This document shows, piece by piece, positions 34,148 to 43,215 of a stretch of DNA of 64,000 nucleotides. Location: assembly GCA_963835685.1 (NCBI GenBank), contig CAWIGI010000009.1:183908-247907 (forward strand), read 5' to 3'. The DNA is from DATAGF01 sp963835685. GTDB taxonomy: Bacteria; Actinomycetota; Thermoleophilia; Miltoncostaeales; Miltoncostaeaceae. Within the stretch, counting starts at the first letter, position 1. The number at the start of each line of letters is the position of its first letter. The notes beneath the pieces were generated by a model. The model worked only from the letters and a program-made list of their open reading frames with translations. It was not told the origin of the DNA and made no database searches. Both the position numbers and the translations under genes were made by a program.

Positions 34148-37063
34148 GTGACCATCCACGGCCGCGCACACGAGCGCGCCGCCCTCGAGGCGGCGGTCGC
34201 CCCCGGCGCCCCCGGCGCCTGTCTGGCCCTCGTCGGCGAGGCCGGCATCGGCAAGAGCGCCCTGGCCCGCCACGCCGCCGAGGCCGCGCGGCAGGCACGC
34301 CAGCCGGTGATCGAGGGCCACACCACCCTCGGCCTGGCCGAGCCGTTGGGGGTGATTTGCGACGCGGTGCGCGCCGCCGGCCGCGCCGGCTTCGATCCGC
34401 GAGGATCGCGCGACCGCCTGGCGACGGGCTTCCCCGCCCTGGTGCTGCCCGAGTTGGGGGGCGGCGATGTAGAGACCGGCAACCTCGGGGCCACCTTCGA
34501 GGCGGCGGCGCGTTACCTGAGCGCACTGGCGGGCCAACGGGGCCTGCTGGTGGTGCTCGAGGACCTGCATTGGGCCGATGCCACCAGCCTCAGCCTGGTG
34601 CCCTTCCTGGCTCGCGCCCTTGGCCGCGACCCGGTGGCCCTGGTGCTGACCTACCGCCCCGACGACGAGGGCGGCAGCCCCTCCCTGGGCGGCCTTCGCA
34701 GCGAGCTTCGCCGCGGCGCCCTGGGGACCGAGCTTCCCCTTGGGCCGCTCTCGCCCGAGGAGGCAGAGGCTCTATTGGCCGACGTTCTGGGCGTGGCGCC
34801 GGCCCCCGAGGTGGCGACAGAGTTCCTCCGCCTGGCGGCCGGCAACCCCTTCGCCCTGCAGGAACTGGCCGCCACGGCCCTCCAGTCGGGCTGGATCGAG
34901 CCCGGCTCGGGCCGGCGGGCCGGCACCGGCGCCCTCACGCTGCCGTGGAGCCTCGCCGAGTCGATCCAGGTCCGTGCCGCCCGCCTGGAGCCGCCCGAGC
35001 GGCAGCTGCTCGCCTGGGCGGCGGAGATCGGCGAACGCGTTGACGTGCGCCTGCTGGCGGCCGCCGCCGACCTGTCCCTGGACGAGGCCCTCGACTCCCT
35101 GACGCTGCTCGTGAGCGCCGGAATGCTGATCGAGGACCCGGCCGACCCAGAGGGCAACTCCTTCGCCTTTCGCCATGCCCTGGTGCGCGAGGCCCTCTCC
35201 CGCGAGGCGCTCTCGGCCCGGCGCCGGGCGCGCCACCGGGCGATCCTAGCTGCCGCCGAGCAGCTCGCGGCGGCCGGTGAGATCGAGGTGTCGGCGGCCG
35301 AGCTGGCCGGCCACGCCCTGGCCGCCGGTGAGCGGAAGAAGGCTCTCGCCCACTCGCGGTCTGCCGCCGAACGGGCTCGAGAGTTCGGAGCGGTCGAGGA
35401 GGCGGCCGCCCATCTCGAGCGCGCCATCGGCCTGTGGAGCACGGAGGACGGGCCGCGGCTGCGGGCCGAGCTGCTGTTCGCGTGCGGGCGCCTGCGGACG
35501 CGTCTGGCCCGCGGAGACGAACGCGCGGCGGGCTTCCTGGAGGAGGCGCGCGCCGGGTATCTCGATCTCGGCGACGAGGCCGCCGCGGCCTGGAGCCTCG
35601 CGGTTCTCGCCGACGACCACTGGCGGGGCGGCGAGAGCAGCCGCCCCTTTCGGGAGTGGGAGCAGGCCATCCCGGATCTCCGACGGACGGGCCCGCCGGA
35701 GGCCCTCCGCTGGGCGCTTACGACCTACGCGCGCGCCCTCGCGTTCGAGAAGCAGGTCGGTGCGGCGGCGCGGGCCGCCGAGGAGGGCCTGGCCCTGGTG
35801 CCGGCCGCCGCGACGGCCGACGAGGCCTTCGACCGGGTCTCCCTTCTCTCAACGAAGGGCACGATCGCTCTGTGGCGCTGCGACGCGACGGCGAGCCGAG
35901 CGCTGTTCGGCGAGGCGGTGCGCCTGGCCGTCGAGCACCACGACGATCTCGGTGCCGCTCAAGCGCACCACCTTCAGTCGCTGGCGAACGTCCTGCTCGT
36001 GTCCGTCCCCGAGATGGTCGACGGTCAGTCCCGGGCGGTCGAGCTGGTGGCGCGACACGGGCTGCGGGAACTGCAGGCCTACTACGTCGAGTGCCAGGCG
36101 TTCGTGGCTGTCCGGGCGGGGGACTGGGCGCGCGCGCGGCACCTGATCGACGAGAGCGAGTCGCTGCTCGAGCCGGACGACCCCGCCGAGTGGACGCGGT
36201 GGGGCCTCGGTGAGGACCGCGCGTGGCTGCTCATCGGCGAGGGCGAGCTGGAGCTGGCCGAGCAGGCGTACGCGGGCCTGCTCGGGCGCGGTCTCACCCG
36301 ACGAAGCGCGCGCTTCGGCGACGACACGCGCGAGGGGGCGGCGGTCGCCCGTCTCCTCGCCGGCGACGCGCCGGGGGCGCTCGAGCTGGTGCGCCCGACG
36401 GTGGAGCGTTTCGTCGAGCTCATCGCCGGCGGCGAGGCGGAGCCCGACTCGATCGCGCCCAAGGTCGCCGTGCTGGTGGCCGCCGGCGAGGGCCGGCGGG
36501 CCGCTGAGATCGTGAGCTGGGCCGTCGGGCTACTCCCTGGTCATCCCTACATCCGCTGTTGCCAGGCGCTGGCCGACATGCCGCGCGACCCTGCGCGTGC
36601 GGCGGCGGCGCTGGAGGAGGCCGCATCGGGCCTGGAGGCGGGCGGACATCGCCTCGAGGGAGCATGGCAGCGGGTCGCCGCGGCGGGGATCGCGGCCGGC
36701 GTCGATGGGGGCGCCGAGCCCGCCGCGGCGCTCCTTCGCTCCGCCCACGACCGCTTCCGCCAGATGGGGTCGGAGGCCTGGTGCCGGCGGATCGAGGAGC
36801 GGCTGCGGGCCATGGGCGAGCGGGCTCCGAGCCGGCGGAGCCGAGCCGCAGGCCCCGGCGGCCTGACAGCCCGGGAGACCGAAGTGCTCGGTCTGGTGGC
36901 CGACGGCCTCACCAACCGCGCCATCGCCGATGCCCTGGTGCTCAGCGAGAATACCGTCATCCGCCACGTCGCCAACATCTTCGCCAAGCTGGGAGTCAAC
37001 AACCGCGCCGCGGCCGTCGCGGTCGCGGCCGAGCGGGGCCTGGTGGGCGCGAAGGCCGAGTGA
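34148..37063 (+). CDS. Large ATP-binding LuxR-family (LAL) regulator, copy 1
   Basis: The 971-residue protein has an N-terminal AAA module (Walker A GEAGIGKS, residues 30-37; Walker B LLVVLEDLHWAD), a TPR-like helical middle, and a C-terminal LuxR helix-turn-helix (LTARETEVLGLVADGLTNRAIADALVLSENTVIRHVANIF). LAL proteins of the MalT type sense a metabolite through the ATPase/TPR part and activate transcription through the HTH. GTG 34148 (VTIHGRA) is chosen because copy 2 begins identically. The gene overlaps copy 2 by 4 bases. Confidence 0.9.
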   Translation: MTIHGRAHERAALEAAVAPGAPGACLALVGEAGIGKSALARHAAEAARQARQPVIEGHTTLGLAEPLGVICDAVRAAGRAGFDPRGSRDRLATGFPALVLPELGGGDVETGNLGATFEAAARYLSALAGQRGLLVVLEDLHWADATSLSLVPFLARALGRDPVALVLTYRPDDEGGSPSLGGLRSELRRGALGTELPLGPLSPEEAEALLADVLGVAPAPEVATEFLRLAAGNPFALQELAATALQSGWIEPGSGRRAGTGALTLPWSLAESIQVRAARLEPPERQLLAWAAEIGERVDVRLLAAAADLSLDEALDSLTLLVSAGMLIEDPADPEGNSFAFRHALVREALSREALSARRRARHRAILAAAEQLAAAGEIEVSAAELAGHALAAGERKKALAHSRSAAERAREFGAVEEAAAHLERAIGLWSTEDGPRLRAELLFACGRLRTRLARGDERAAGFLEEARAGYLDLGDEAAAAWSLAVLADDHWRGGESSRPFREWEQAIPDLRRTGPPEALRWALTTYARALAFEKQVGAAARAAEEGLALVPAAATADEAFDRVSLLSTKGTIALWRCDATASRALFGEAVRLAVEHHDDLGAAQAHHLQSLANVLLVSVPEMVDGQSRAVELVARHGLRELQAYYVECQAFVAVRAGDWARARHLIDESESLLEPDDPAEWTRWGLGEDRAWLLIGEGELELAEQAYAGLLGRGLTRRSARFGDDTREGAAVARLLAGDAPGALELVRPTVERFVELIAGGEAEPDSIAPKVAVLVAAGEGRRAAEIVSWAVGLLPGHPYIRCCQALADMPRDPARAAAALEEAASGLEAGGHRLEGAWQRVAAAGIAAGVDGGAEPAAALLRSAHDRFRQMGSEAWCRRIEERLRAMGERAPSRRSRAAGPGGLTARETEVLGLVADGLTNRAIADALVLSENTVIRHVANIFAKLGVNNRAAAVAVAAERGLVGAKAE

Positions 37064-39981
37064 CCATCCACGGCAGGGCCGGCGAGCGCGCCGCGCTGGA
37101 GGCCGCCGTCGCCACGGGCGCTCCTCGCGCGTGCCTGGCCCTGGTGGGCGAGGCGGGGATCGGCAAGAGCGCCCTCGCCCGCCATGCGACCGTCGCCGCC
37201 GGGACCGCGGGGCGCGCCGTGGTCGAGGGCCGCAGCGCGCTCGGTCTGGCCGAGCCGCTCGGGGTGATCCGCGACGCCGTGCGCTCAGCCGGCCGCGCCG
37301 GCCTGGTGCCCGCCGGCCGCGACCGCCTGGCCTCGGGCTTTCCCGCCCTGGTGCTGCCGGAGCTGGGGGCCGGCGGGATCGAGACCGGCAACCTGGGCGC
37401 CACCTTCGAGGCGGCGGCCCGGTACCTGGCCGCCCTGGCCGGCCGGCGCGGCCTGCTGGTGGTGCTGGAGGACCTGCACTGGGCCGATGCGACCAGCCTG
37501 AGCTTGATCCCCTTCCTGGCGCGCGCCCTGGCGCGCGAGCCGGTCGCCCTCCTTCTCACTTACCGCCCGGACGACGACACCGGCTCGCCGGCGCTCGCCG
37601 GCCTGCGCAGCGAGCTGCGCCGCGGCGCGCTGGGCGAGGAGTTCGTCCTGGGGCCGCTGGAGCCCGCCGAGGCCGAGGCCCTGCTGGCCGACGTGCTGGG
37701 GGTGGCCGCGGCCCCGGAGGTGGCGGCCGAGCTGCTGCGTCTGTCGGGGCGCAACCCCTTCGCCCTGGAGGAGCTGGCCGCTGCCGCCCTTCAGTCGGGC
37801 TGGGTCGACGCCGACTCGGGCCGGCGGGCCGGCACTGACGCCGTCGAGCTGCCCTGGAGCCTGGCCGCGTCGATCCAGGCCCGCGCCGCCGCCCTGGATC
37901 GGCCCGAGCGCGAGCTGATCGCCTGGGCCGCGGCCATCGGCGAGCGCTTCGACCTGCGCCTGCTGGCGGCCGCCGCCGGACTGCCCCAGGACCGGGCGCT
38001 CGATGCTCTGGCGGCCCTGGCCGAAACGGGCCTCGTGGTCGAGGACCCGGCCGATCCGGCCGGCAACGCCTTCGCGTTCCGCCATGCCCTGGTGCACGAG
38101 GCCGTGGCGCGCGAGGGCCTGGCGGCGCGGCGAACGCGACGGCACCGAGCGATCCTCGATGCCGCTGAGGCGTTGGCCGGCTCGGGGCAGTTGAAGGTCT
38201 CCAGCGCCCAGCTCGCCCTCCATGCCGTGGCCGCCGGGCGGCGCGAGCGGGCCATCGCCCACTCCCGGGCGGCGGCCTCAAGTGCCATGGAGCTGGGCGC
38301 CGTCGAGGAGGCCATCGCCCACCTGGAGCGGGCCCTGTCCCTGTGGGATGAGGAGGACGGGCCTCGGCTGCGGGCCGAGCTGCTGCTGGCCTGCGGGCGG
38401 CTGCTGACGCGTCTGACGCGAGGAGGCCTGCGGGCGGTCAACCTGCTCGAGCGGGCGCTCGCCGACTACCGAGGGCTCGGCGACGAGGCCATGGCGGCAT
38501 GGTCGCAGGCCGCGCTCGCAGGGGCCCGCTGGGAGGATGGGGACGTCACGGGCGCCTTCGAGGACTGGGAGTCCGCGATTCCGGATTTGCGTCGCACGGG
38601 TCCGCCATGGGCGCTCCGATCAGCGTTGGCCGGTCATGCGAGGGCGCTCGCCATGCACGCCCGGCTCGACGAAGGAGAATCGGCCGCCGACGAGGGCCTC
38701 GCGCTGGCCGAGACTGATCAAGCGGGAGGGGAGAGCGCCGACCGGATCAGCCTGTTGTTGACGAAGGGCACAATCGCCCTCTGGCGCTGCGATGCGGACG
38801 TGGGCCAGGCGCTGCTGGTGGAGGCAGTGCGACTGGCGGCCCAGCAGCACGACGACCTCGGCGCGGCACGGGCCCACTACATCCTCGCGCAGGCGAACGT
38901 GCTACTGCTGCCGGCGCCCGAGAGTCTCGAGGGGCTCGCACGCGCGTCCGCACTGGTGAGCCGGCACGGTCTGCGCGCCCACGAAGCCTGGTACATCTGC
39001 CTGCGCGCATGGATGTTGGTCGAGATGGGCGACTGGGACGGCGCCCGGCGCGCGCTCGCGCGAAGTGAGTCCTTGACGAGGTCTGACGAGTCGGCGGTTG
39101 ACGTCCGATGGTGCACCGACATCACGCGCGCGGCGCTGCTACGCGGGCTGGGCGATCTCGAAGGCGCCGGCAGCGCCTACGGAGCGCTTGACGAGCTTGG
39201 CGTGCGTCGAGGCATAGACCGCCTCGCTGATGAGGCGCGTGACGGCGCGGCCGCCGTCCTCATGCTCATGGGCGACGTGGCGGGCGCGGAGGAGGTGATG
39301 CGGCCCGTGGTCGACCGGTACCTCGACGGCATTGCGCGTCGCCATGCCGAGGTCGACTCGCTGCGCACCAAAGTATGGGTGCTGGCCATGACGGGCGACA
39401 AAGAGCGAGCGGCCGAGATCACCGGCTGGGCGGCCGGTCTGCTGCCGGGGCACCCCGAGGTACGCTGTTGCGAGGCGCTGCTCGAGCTTTCCCGCTCCCC
39501 GGGAGCTGCGACCGGTGCCCTCGAGAACGCGGCCACCGAGCTCGAGGCGACGGGGTGGCGGGTCGCCGCCGCCGAGACGCGGATGATCGGCGCCGACATC
39601 GTCTCACGCGCTGCTGGGGGTGCCGGGCAGGCCGCCACGCTCCTGCGAACGGCCCACCAGCGCTTCCGAGAGATGGGCTCCGAGGCCTGGTGTAGGAGGA
39701 TCGAGGAGCGCCTGCGGGCCATGGGTGAGCGGGCTCCCAGCCGCCGCACCAGGGCCGCTGGGCCCGGCGGCCTGACCACCCGCGAGGCCGAGGTGCTGGG
39801 CTTGGTGGCGGAAGGCCTGACCAACCGGCAGATCGCCGAGGCCCTGGTGCTCAGCCAGAACACCGTCATCCGGCACGTGGCCAACATCTTCGCCAAGCTC
39901 GGTGTCAACAGCCGCGCCGCCGCCGTCGCCAGGGCGGCCGAAAGGGGCCTCGTGGCCGAGGGGGACGCGACCACGCGGTGA
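37060..39981 (+). CDS. Large ATP-binding LuxR-family (LAL) regulator, copy 2
   Basis: The 973-residue protein is a tandem paralogue of the preceding gene: same VTIHGRAGERAALEAAV start, Walker A GEAGIGKS, LVVLEDLHWAD and LuxR HTH (LTTREAEVLGLVAEGLTNRQIAEALVLSQ). The ATPase and HTH ends are very close between copies, while the central TPR-like part (about residues 480-880) has diverged and is less GC-extreme in codon choice. That suggests conserved mechanics but a different sensed signal. Start GTG 37060 lies in the GTGA overlap with copy 1, so translation is coupled. Confidence 0.9.
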   Translation: MTIHGRAGERAALEAAVATGAPRACLALVGEAGIGKSALARHATVAAGTAGRAVVEGRSALGLAEPLGVIRDAVRSAGRAGLVPAGRDRLASGFPALVLPELGAGGIETGNLGATFEAAARYLAALAGRRGLLVVLEDLHWADATSLSLIPFLARALAREPVALLLTYRPDDDTGSPALAGLRSELRRGALGEEFVLGPLEPAEAEALLADVLGVAAAPEVAAELLRLSGRNPFALEELAAAALQSGWVDADSGRRAGTDAVELPWSLAASIQARAAALDRPERELIAWAAAIGERFDLRLLAAAAGLPQDRALDALAALAETGLVVEDPADPAGNAFAFRHALVHEAVAREGLAARRTRRHRAILDAAEALAGSGQLKVSSAQLALHAVAAGRRERAIAHSRAAASSAMELGAVEEAIAHLERALSLWDEEDGPRLRAELLLACGRLLTRLTRGGLRAVNLLERALADYRGLGDEAMAAWSQAALAGARWEDGDVTGAFEDWESAIPDLRRTGPPWALRSALAGHARALAMHARLDEGESAADEGLALAETDQAGGESADRISLLLTKGTIALWRCDADVGQALLVEAVRLAAQQHDDLGAARAHYILAQANVLLLPAPESLEGLARASALVSRHGLRAHEAWYICLRAWMLVEMGDWDGARRALARSESLTRSDESAVDVRWCTDITRAALLRGLGDLEGAGSAYGALDELGVRRGIDRLADEARDGAAAVLMLMGDVAGAEEVMRPVVDRYLDGIARRHAEVDSLRTKVWVLAMTGDKERAAEITGWAAGLLPGHPEVRCCEALLELSRSPGAATGALENAATELEATGWRVAAAETRMIGADIVSRAAGGAGQAATLLRTAHQRFREMGSEAWCRRIEERLRAMGERAPSRRTRAAGPGGLTTREAEVLGLVAEGLTNRQIAEALVLSQNTVIRHVANIFAKLGVNSRAAAVARAAERGLVAEGDATTR

Positions 39982-40020
39982 TTGCCCCGCGATCCCGCTG
40001 ACCGGAGCTCCTGGCGAAAT

Positions 40021-40038
40021 ATGGCAAGGCCTTGTCAT
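40021..40038. promoter_or_regulatory. 18-bp near-perfect palindrome, probable operator
   Basis: ATGGCAAGGCCTTGTCAT is symmetric except for one base pair (G/T at positions 4 and 15). It ends 22 bases before the TAGGCT -10 hexamer of the next gene, so it abuts the -35 region. Size and symmetry fit a dimeric regulator such as TetR or a LuxR HTH. Confidence 0.55.
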
Positions 40039-40060
40039 GAACGGCCCGCCGGACCGCGCC

Positions 40061-40072
40061 TAGGCTCGCCTC
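40061..40072 (+). promoter_or_regulatory. Leaderless-type promoter of the small-protein/ALDH operon
   Basis: TAGGCT at 40061-40066 ends 6 bases before the ATG at 40073. Confidence 0.5.
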
Positions 40073-40435
40073 ATGACCGATCACACCAACGCCCTGGAGC
40101 CCGGCTTCCCGCCCGACTTCGCGGCATTCGCGGCCGGCCGGCGCCGTTTCCTCGACCGCCTGAGCGCCGACGCGGTGCTGTGGCAGGCCGCCCGCGACGC
40201 CCGCCGTCCCAAGGGCGTGGAGGAGGCGACCGTGGATCCCGGACCCCTGAACCTGCAGGGCGACCTGACCGTCCTGACCGCCGAGCGCCGTCTCGTGCTC
40301 GGCTACTTCGCCCCTGGCCAGCGCGACCTGGCCGACGCCGTCCGCAGCGTCCTCGGCTTCGAGGACGAGGCGTTCGGCGTCGGCAGGGTGGGTTCGGTGC
40401 GAATCACCATCGAGCGGCTTCCCCAGGAGCGGTGA
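40073..40435 (+). CDS. Small protein of unknown function upstream of aldehyde dehydrogenase
   Basis: The 120-residue acidic/basic mixed protein has no signal peptide or membrane segment. It has a helical N-terminal half (PPDFAAFAAGRRRFLDRL) and a beta-rich C-terminal half (LNLQGDLTVLTAERRLVLGYF, VGSVRITIERLP). No family is recognised. It starts at a leaderless-type promoter with a palindrome just upstream, and the aldehyde dehydrogenase begins one base after its stop, so the two are co-transcribed. Confidence 0.65.
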   Translation: MTDHTNALEPGFPPDFAAFAAGRRRFLDRLSADAVLWQAARDARRPKGVEEATVDPGPLNLQGDLTVLTAERRLVLGYFAPGQRDLADAVRSVLGFEDEAFGVGRVGSVRITIERLPQER

Positions 40436-40436
40436 C

Positions 40437-41936
40437 GTGGCCCTCGCGCTCCTCGAGCGGACGGACGTCCCCTCGGCGCTGGCCGAGTGGGAGGCCGTGG
40501 CGCGATGCCCCAAGGAGCTGGTCATCGGCGGCGTGCGGCGCGACGCGCGGTCCGGTCGCACGCTGCCGGTCGAGGACCCGTCCACCGGCGAGGCGCTCTG
40601 CGCCGTGCCCGACGCGAGCGGGCCGGACTGCATCGACGCCCTCGACGCCGCTCATCAGGCCCAAGTGGCCTGGGCGGCGGCCGCGCCGCGCGACCGCGCG
40701 CGGGTGCTGCGCCGCGCGGCCGACGCCCTCGAGCGCGACGCCGAGCGCCTGGCCACCCTCATCACCCTCGAGATGGGCAAGCCGCTCGCCGAGTCCCGCG
40801 CCGAGGTCGCCTTCGCCGCCGAGTACCTGGAGTGGTCGGCCGAGGAGGCGGTGCGTGTCCAGGGCTCGATGACCGACGACCCGGGCGGGACGGCGCGCAT
40901 CTTGGTGACCCGCCGCCCCGTCGGCCCCTGCCTGATCGTCACCCCCTGGAACTTCCCGCTCGCCATCCCCGCGCGGGGCCTCGCCGCCGCCCTCGGCGCT
41001 GGCTGCACCGTCGTGCTCCGTCCGTCGGCCCTGACGCCGCTGTCGGCGCTCGCGCTGGCCGAGATCGTCGAGGTCGCCGGCGCGCCTGCGGGGGTGCTCA
41101 ACGTGGTGGTGTCCACCGCCGACGGCGCGACCGACCCGCTGTTCGCCGACCCGCGGCTGCGCAAGCTCACCTTCACCGGATCGACCGCCGTGGGGCGGCA
41201 CCTGCTCGCCCTCTCGGCCGGCCGGGTGCTGCGCACGAGCGTGGAGCTCGGGGGCCAGGCGCCATTCGTGGTCTTCGCCGACGCCGACCTCCCAGCCGCG
41301 GTGGAGTGCGCGCTCGCCGCGAAGATGCGCAACGGCGGCGAGGCATGCACGGCCGCCAACGTCTTCCACGTGGAGCGGCCCGTGGCGGCCGCCTTCACGG
41401 ACGAGTTCGCGGCGCGCCTCGCCGACCTGCGCATCGGTCGGGGGACCGAGCCCGAGTCGGAGCTCGGGCCGATGATCAGCGCCCGCCACCGGCGGCGCCT
41501 CCAGGATCTCGCCGACGAGGCCGTCCGGCGCGGCGCCCGCGTCGCCCTGCGCGGCGGCTCGCTCCCGGGCCCGGGGCTCTTCTTCGCCCCGGTCGTGCTC
41601 GCCGACGTGCCGGCTGACGCCCGCGTCTTGCGGGAGGAGATCTTCGGGCCGATCGCCCCCGTGTGCGCCTTCGACCGCGAGGACGAGCTCATCGGACGCG
41701 CGAACGCCTGCGAGCAGGGGCTCGCCGCGTACGTCCACACCCGCGACCTCGACCGCGCCTTGCGCGTCGGCGAGGCGCTCGAGGTCGGCATGGTCGCCGT
41801 CAACCGGGGCCGCGTCTCCTCGGTCGCGGCGCCGTTCGGGGGCGTGAAGCAGTCCGGCGGCGGGCGGGCCGGTGGTGACGACTGCCTCGCCGACTACCTC
41901 GACACGCGCTATCTGGCGATCGGCCGGGGGATGTAG
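40437..41936 (+). CDS. NAD(P)-dependent aldehyde dehydrogenase (succinate-semialdehyde type)
   Basis: The 499-residue protein has the ALDH catalytic set: VTPWNFPLAIPARG (cofactor), FTGSTAVG, general-base Glu270 in ELGGQAP, nucleophile Cys304 in NGGEACTAAN, EEIFGPIAP and the C-terminal PFGGVKQSG. NGGEACTAAN and the ELGG context are closest to succinate-semialdehyde dehydrogenases, which convert the semialdehyde to succinate; the exact substrate needs comparison. The enzyme is cytosolic. GTG 40437 follows the upstream stop by one base. No aminotransferase lies beside it. Confidence 0.88.
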   Translation: MALALLERTDVPSALAEWEAVARCPKELVIGGVRRDARSGRTLPVEDPSTGEALCAVPDASGPDCIDALDAAHQAQVAWAAAAPRDRARVLRRAADALERDAERLATLITLEMGKPLAESRAEVAFAAEYLEWSAEEAVRVQGSMTDDPGGTARILVTRRPVGPCLIVTPWNFPLAIPARGLAAALGAGCTVVLRPSALTPLSALALAEIVEVAGAPAGVLNVVVSTADGATDPLFADPRLRKLTFTGSTAVGRHLLALSAGRVLRTSVELGGQAPFVVFADADLPAAVECALAAKMRNGGEACTAANVFHVERPVAAAFTDEFAARLADLRIGRGTEPESELGPMISARHRRRLQDLADEAVRRGARVALRGGSLPGPGLFFAPVVLADVPADARVLREEIFGPIAPVCAFDREDELIGRANACEQGLAAYVHTRDLDRALRVGEALEVGMVAVNRGRVSSVAAPFGGVKQSGGGRAGGDDCLADYLDTRYLAIGRGM

Positions 41937-42040
41937 CCTCGACGTCCCCTCGACCCGCGCGGGACGCGGCGCGAGACGCACACGAGACGGAGGCCCGGGA
42001 TGGTGGCGTCGTGACCGAACCGACCAAGGAGACACCGGAC

Positions 42041-43144
42041 ATGAGCACGACGGAAGCCACCGCCGCAGCCCCCATCGGCGCCGACGCCCTCGTCGAGCGG
42101 ACCTTCGGGGCGCTGATCGGCAGCCTGGAGCTGGCCGCCATGCACATCGGCGAGCGCCTCGGCCTCTACGCGGCCCTCGACGAGGCCGGCCCCAGCACCA
42201 GCGCCGAGCTCGCCCGGCGGGCGGACCTCGACGAGCGCTACGTGCGCGAATGGCTCGAGCAGCAGGCTGTCTCGGGCGTCCTGACCGTCGACGACCCGGC
42301 GGCGCCCACCTCCGAACGCCGCTACGCCGTGCCCGCCGAGCACCGCGAGCCGCTCCTCGACCGCGACAGCCCCTCGTACGTCGGGGCGATGCCGCAGCTG
42401 ACAGTCGGCGTGTTCGCCCCGATCGAGCAGGTGGTCGAGGCCTTCCGCACCGGCGAGGGTGTCCCGTACGCGAACTTCGGGGTCCACGCCCGCCAGGGCA
42501 TCGCGGCCTTCAACCGGCCGATGTTCGTCAACGAGCTGGCCCAGGCGTGGTTCCCCGCCGTCCCCGAGGTCGAGGCGCGCCTGCGCGCGACCCCGCCCGC
42601 CCGGGTCGCGGACATCGCGTGCGGCACCGGGTGGTCGAGCGTCTCCATCGCCCGCGGCTACCCCTCCGCGCGCGTGGACGGGTTCGACGTCAACGCGCCC
42701 TCGATCGAGGCCGCCCGGGCGCTGGCCGCCGAGCAGGGCCTCGGGGACCGGGTGCGCTTCTTCGTGCAGGACGCGAGCGACCCCGGCCTGGAGGGGACCT
42801 ACGACCTCGTCACGATCTTCGAGGCCCTGCACGACATGGCGCGGCCGGTCGAGGCCCTGCGCACCGCGCGCGGGCTCCTGGCCGAGGGCGGCAGCGTCAT
42901 CGTCGGCGACGAGAAGGTGGCCGAGTCGTTCACCGTGCCGGGCGACGAGTTGGAGCGCCTGAACTACGGCTTCAGCGTCCTTCACTGCCTCGCCGTGGGC
43001 CGCGAGGACGAGCACTCGGCCGCGACCGGGACAGTGATCCGGCCCCACACCGTGCAGGGGTACGCGCGCGAGGCGGGCTTCGGCGAGGTCAAGGTCCTGC
43101 CGATCGAGCACGATTTCTGGAGGTTCTACCGCCTCAGTGGCTGA
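42041..43144 (+). CDS. SAM-dependent class I methyltransferase
   Basis: The 367-residue protein has an N-terminal winged-helix dimerisation-like region (LYAALDEAGPSTSAELARRADLDERYVREWLEQQ) and a Rossmann methyltransferase domain with motif I VADIACGTGWSS, GFDVNAPSIE, FFVQDASD and EALHDMARP. The layout resembles O-methyltransferase-like and Rv-type actinobacterial methyltransferases acting on small molecules. The ATG at 42041 is preferred over the in-frame GTG at 42011 because AAGGAG lies 9 bases upstream. It is transcribed alone; substrate unknown. Confidence 0.85.
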   Translation: MSTTEATAAAPIGADALVERTFGALIGSLELAAMHIGERLGLYAALDEAGPSTSAELARRADLDERYVREWLEQQAVSGVLTVDDPAAPTSERRYAVPAEHREPLLDRDSPSYVGAMPQLTVGVFAPIEQVVEAFRTGEGVPYANFGVHARQGIAAFNRPMFVNELAQAWFPAVPEVEARLRATPPARVADIACGTGWSSVSIARGYPSARVDGFDVNAPSIEAARALAAEQGLGDRVRFFVQDASDPGLEGTYDLVTIFEALHDMARPVEALRTARGLLAEGGSVIVGDEKVAESFTVPGDELERLNYGFSVLHCLAVGREDEHSAATGTVIRPHTVQGYAREAGFGEVKVLPIEHDFWRFYRLSG

Positions 43145-43203
43145 GGGCGGGTCGGCTCGGCCGGGCCGATCGCCGCCCGGCCATCCCCGGCGGCCGCGGC
43201 CGC

Positions 43204-43215
43204 TACCGTGATGTC
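43204..43215 (+). promoter_or_regulatory. Leaderless-type promoter of the Kdp kinase gene
   Basis: TACCGT at 43204-43209 ends 6 bases before GTG 43216; no Shine-Dalgarno sequence. Confidence 0.45.

Noticed and set aside
36559..37059. Upstream extension of LuxR copy 2
   Set aside because: It overlaps the HTH of copy 1 in another frame; GTG 37060 gives the same VTIHGRA start as copy 1.
41872..43215. Upstream extension of the Kdp kinase reading frame by 448 codons
   Set aside because: This region is the other frame of the methyltransferase gene; the DUF4118 module and the TACCGT hexamer place the start at GTG 43216.
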